A stretch of 7,189 nt of DNA from Tardiphaga sp. (lineage in GTDB: Bacteria > Pseudomonadota > Alphaproteobacteria > Rhizobiales > Xanthobacteraceae): NCBI GenBank assembly GCA_028290325.1, contig JAQGJY010000254.1:1-7189 (forward strand), written 5' to 3'. The position numbers were made by a program, and so were the translations under genes. The notes beneath the pieces are model-generated. The model saw nothing but the letters and a program-made list of their open reading frames with translations. It ran no database searches and was not told where the DNA came from. This document shows positions 5,877-7,189 of this stretch, piece after piece. How positions within the stretch are numbered: position 1 is the first letter of the stretch; each line of letters begins with the position of its first letter.

Positions 5877-6740
5877 ATGGGGTTCGTTCTCGATAATATC
5901 GGCAAGCTGATCGCGCGCTATCTGCAGAAGGAAGTGCCGGGCAGCGAGCCGTTCATGCCGACCGACCCCGACCGTTTGATCGACGTCGTGGAACCCGGCG
6001 ACGTGCTGCTGGTCGAGGGCAACAACCGCATTTCCGGCATCATCAAATATCTCACGCAATCGACCTGGTCGCATGCCGCCCTCTATGTCGGACCGATCGA
6101 CGGCGCGACCGAACCCGACGGCGAGCCGCATGTCCTGATCGAGGCCAATGTCGGTGAAGGCGTGACCTCCGCGCCGCTGTCGAAATATTTCGCCTATCAC
6201 ACCCGCATCTGTCGCCCGGTCGGGCTGTCCTACGAGGATCGCACCACGGTATGCCGTTACGCGATCAATCGCGTCGGTTTCGATTACGACACCAAGAACA
6301 TTCTCGATCTGATGCGCTATCTGATCCCGCTGCCGGTGCCGCAGCGCTGGCGCCGGCGCATGATCGCGTTCGGCTCCGGCGATCCGACCAAGATCATCTG
6401 CTCGGCGCTGATCGCGCAGGCCTTCGACGCGGTGCGCTATCCGATCTTGCCGCGGATCACGCGCGGCGGTTCGCGACAGGCGCGTCGCGAAATCCTGCAC
6501 ATCCGCGATTCCTCGCTGTACATGCCGCGCGATTTCGACATCTCGCCGTATTTCGATGTGGTCAAGCCGACCATCGCGCTGGGCTTCGATTACACCTCGC
6601 TGCATTGGGCCGACAAGCAGAAGCCGCTCCGGGAGGTGGCGGAGCCCATTGGTGAATTTCAAGACCTTTGGGACTCGCCGCCGCTCAGGCCTGAAGCGAA
6701 TGGGACCGCGCCGCTGATCGACGCGCGGCTGGCGGCGTGA
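5877..6740 (+). CDS. YiiX/YebB-like permuted NlpC/P60 papain-fold protein
   Basis: Protein of 287 aa resembling the circularly permuted NlpC/P60 (YiiX-like) cysteine hydrolase group, whose members cleave amide or ester bonds in peptides or lipids; the substrate here is unknown. The permuted catalytic order is visible. H66 lies in TWSHAALYVG, preceded by the entry strand PGDVLLVEGNN (40-50). E89 lies in HVLIEANVGEGV, a probable polar or structural partner. The nucleophile candidate C175 is in TKIICSALIAQAF. VGFDYDTKNI at 133-142 lies between them, where the family commonly has an FDYxxxN-like motif. No signal peptide or membrane segment is apparent. The first 20 residues (MGFVLDNIGKLIARYLQKEV) could form an amphipathic helix that touches a membrane, and PQRWRRRM at 155-162 is strongly basic; both points are inference. 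The C-terminal 50 residues have no recognisable motif. It is read divergently from the amine oxidase gene and ends convergent with an ABC permease gene. Confidence 0.82.
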   Translation: MGFVLDNIGKLIARYLQKEVPGSEPFMPTDPDRLIDVVEPGDVLLVEGNNRISGIIKYLTQSTWSHAALYVGPIDGATEPDGEPHVLIEANVGEGVTSAPLSKYFAYHTRICRPVGLSYEDRTTVCRYAINRVGFDYDTKNILDLMRYLIPLPVPQRWRRRMIAFGSGDPTKIICSALIAQAFDAVRYPILPRITRGGSRQARREILHIRDSSLYMPRDFDISPYFDVVKPTIALGFDYTSLHWADKQKPLREVAEPIGEFQDLWDSPPLRPEANGTAPLIDARLAA

Positions 6741-6777
6741 ATCTGTCTCGTGCCGGATGCCGAGCCGGGACCTGACG

Positions 6778-6801
6778 ACGCCGGCCTGTGGCGCGGCGTT
6801 T
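6778..6801. terminator. Weak terminator-like hairpin between convergent genes
   Basis: ACGCCG (6778-6783) pairs with CGGCGT (6794-6799) over 6 bp around a 10-nt loop, followed on the + strand by only TT. It sits 3' of both convergent genes, which is the right place for a shared terminator, but the stem is short and the T-run poor. The rest of 6741-6777 shows nothing recognisable. Confidence 0.25.
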
Positions 6802-7189
6802 CAGGATTTCACCGCGCCGGCCGTCAGCCCGCCGACCATGTAGCGCTTGAAGACGTAATAGATCGCCGCCGGCGGCAACGCATAGATGAAGCCCGTGGTC
6901 ATCAGCAATTCCCACGGCGAATCGTCGGCGGCGAGAAAATTTCCGAGCGCGACCGGCAACGTGATCTCGGTGTCCTTCGACAGCAGCAGGAACGCGTAGA
7001 GATACTCGTTCCAGGCCAGCAGCAGGGCATAGGTGCCGACCGCGACCAGCGACGGCATCATCAAGGGCACATAGACCAGCCTGAACAGTTGCAATGTACT
7101 GGCGCCGTCCATGAAGGCGGCCTCGTCCAGCTCGATGGGCAATTTGTCGGAGGCCTGTTTCAGCACCCAGATCGCGTAAGGCGAGGCGA
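6801..7189 (-). CDS. ABC sugar-type transporter permease (MalG family), C-terminal fragment
   Basis: Inner-membrane permease of the carbohydrate-uptake ABC family (MalG/UgpE-like). Its 5' part runs off the right edge, leaving 128 readable residues that begin ASPYAIWVLKQ. The cytoplasmic EAA loop, which docks the ATPase, is clear: ELDEAAFMDGASTLQLFRLVYVPLMMPSL, with EAA, the conserved G nine residues region and the closing V-P-L. Two hydrophobic spans follow: about LVAVGTYALLLAWNEYLYAFLL and, after the periplasmic stretch with ITLPVALGNF, LLMTTGFIYALPPAAIYYVF. The protein ends KRYMVGGLTAGAVKS, a standard MalG-type C-terminus (compare 'GLTAGAVKG'). The segment is normal, with no truncation of the 3' end. 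A binding protein, a MalF-type permease and an ATPase gene would be expected upstream of it, to the right of the window. The substrate cannot be read from this fragment. Confidence 0.94.
   Translation of the reverse strand, partial: ASPYAIWVLKQASDKLPIELDEAAFMDGASTLQLFRLVYVPLMMPSLVAVGTYALLLAWNEYLYAFLLLSKDTEITLPVALGNFLAADDSPWELLMTTGFIYALPPAAIYYVFKRYMVGGLTAGAVKS

Overview
The window reads as a chromosomal stretch of a high-GC alphaproteobacterium. PheS ends in an extra tail rather than stopping near the Phe-Lys end seen in E. coli, PheT is 803 residues, and GC-rich codons dominate. GC-rich palindromic repeats of the type present here are, from memory, common in Hyphomicrobiales such as the Bradyrhizobium/Rhodopseudomonas group. 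That placement is an inference; the sequence alone does not fix the genus.

Layout. Positions 1-206 hold the 3' end of pheS (phenylalanyl-tRNA synthetase alpha chain). Positions 736-3147 hold the complete pheT (beta chain). Together they make the alpha2-beta2 enzyme that charges tRNA-Phe. The usually tight pheS-pheT junction is split by about 475 bp carrying a small DUF559 / very-short-patch-repair-like nuclease gene (215-733). That gene is bracketed by two inverted copies of a bipartite GC-rich palindromic repeat (236-308 and 667-703) and, just outside, by a 5-bp direct repeat GACTC (230-234 and 705-709). This is the most interesting object in the window: it looks like a small nuclease-bearing mobile element sitting in an essential operon.

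Downstream of pheT there is a strong hairpin over the stop codon and a degenerate palindrome. Then comes a Tat-exported metallo-beta-lactamase-fold hydrolase (3254-4201, +). It meets, tail to tail with one base between stop codons, a Tat-exported flavin amine oxidase (4203-5687, -). A 189-bp divergent intergenic region separates the oxidase from a YiiX/NlpC-P60-like permuted papain-fold protein (5877-6740, +). The right edge holds the C-terminal part of a MalG-type ABC sugar permease (6801-7189, -), which belongs to a transport operon continuing to the right.

How the genes relate. Only pheS and pheT have an established shared function. The two Tat-exported enzymes would both act in the periplasm, but nothing shows that they share a pathway. 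The nuclease element lies in the pheS-pheT transcript, so it may alter pheT translation or mRNA processing. The long open frames antisense to pheT and to the amine oxidase are best explained by GC-rich codon bias.
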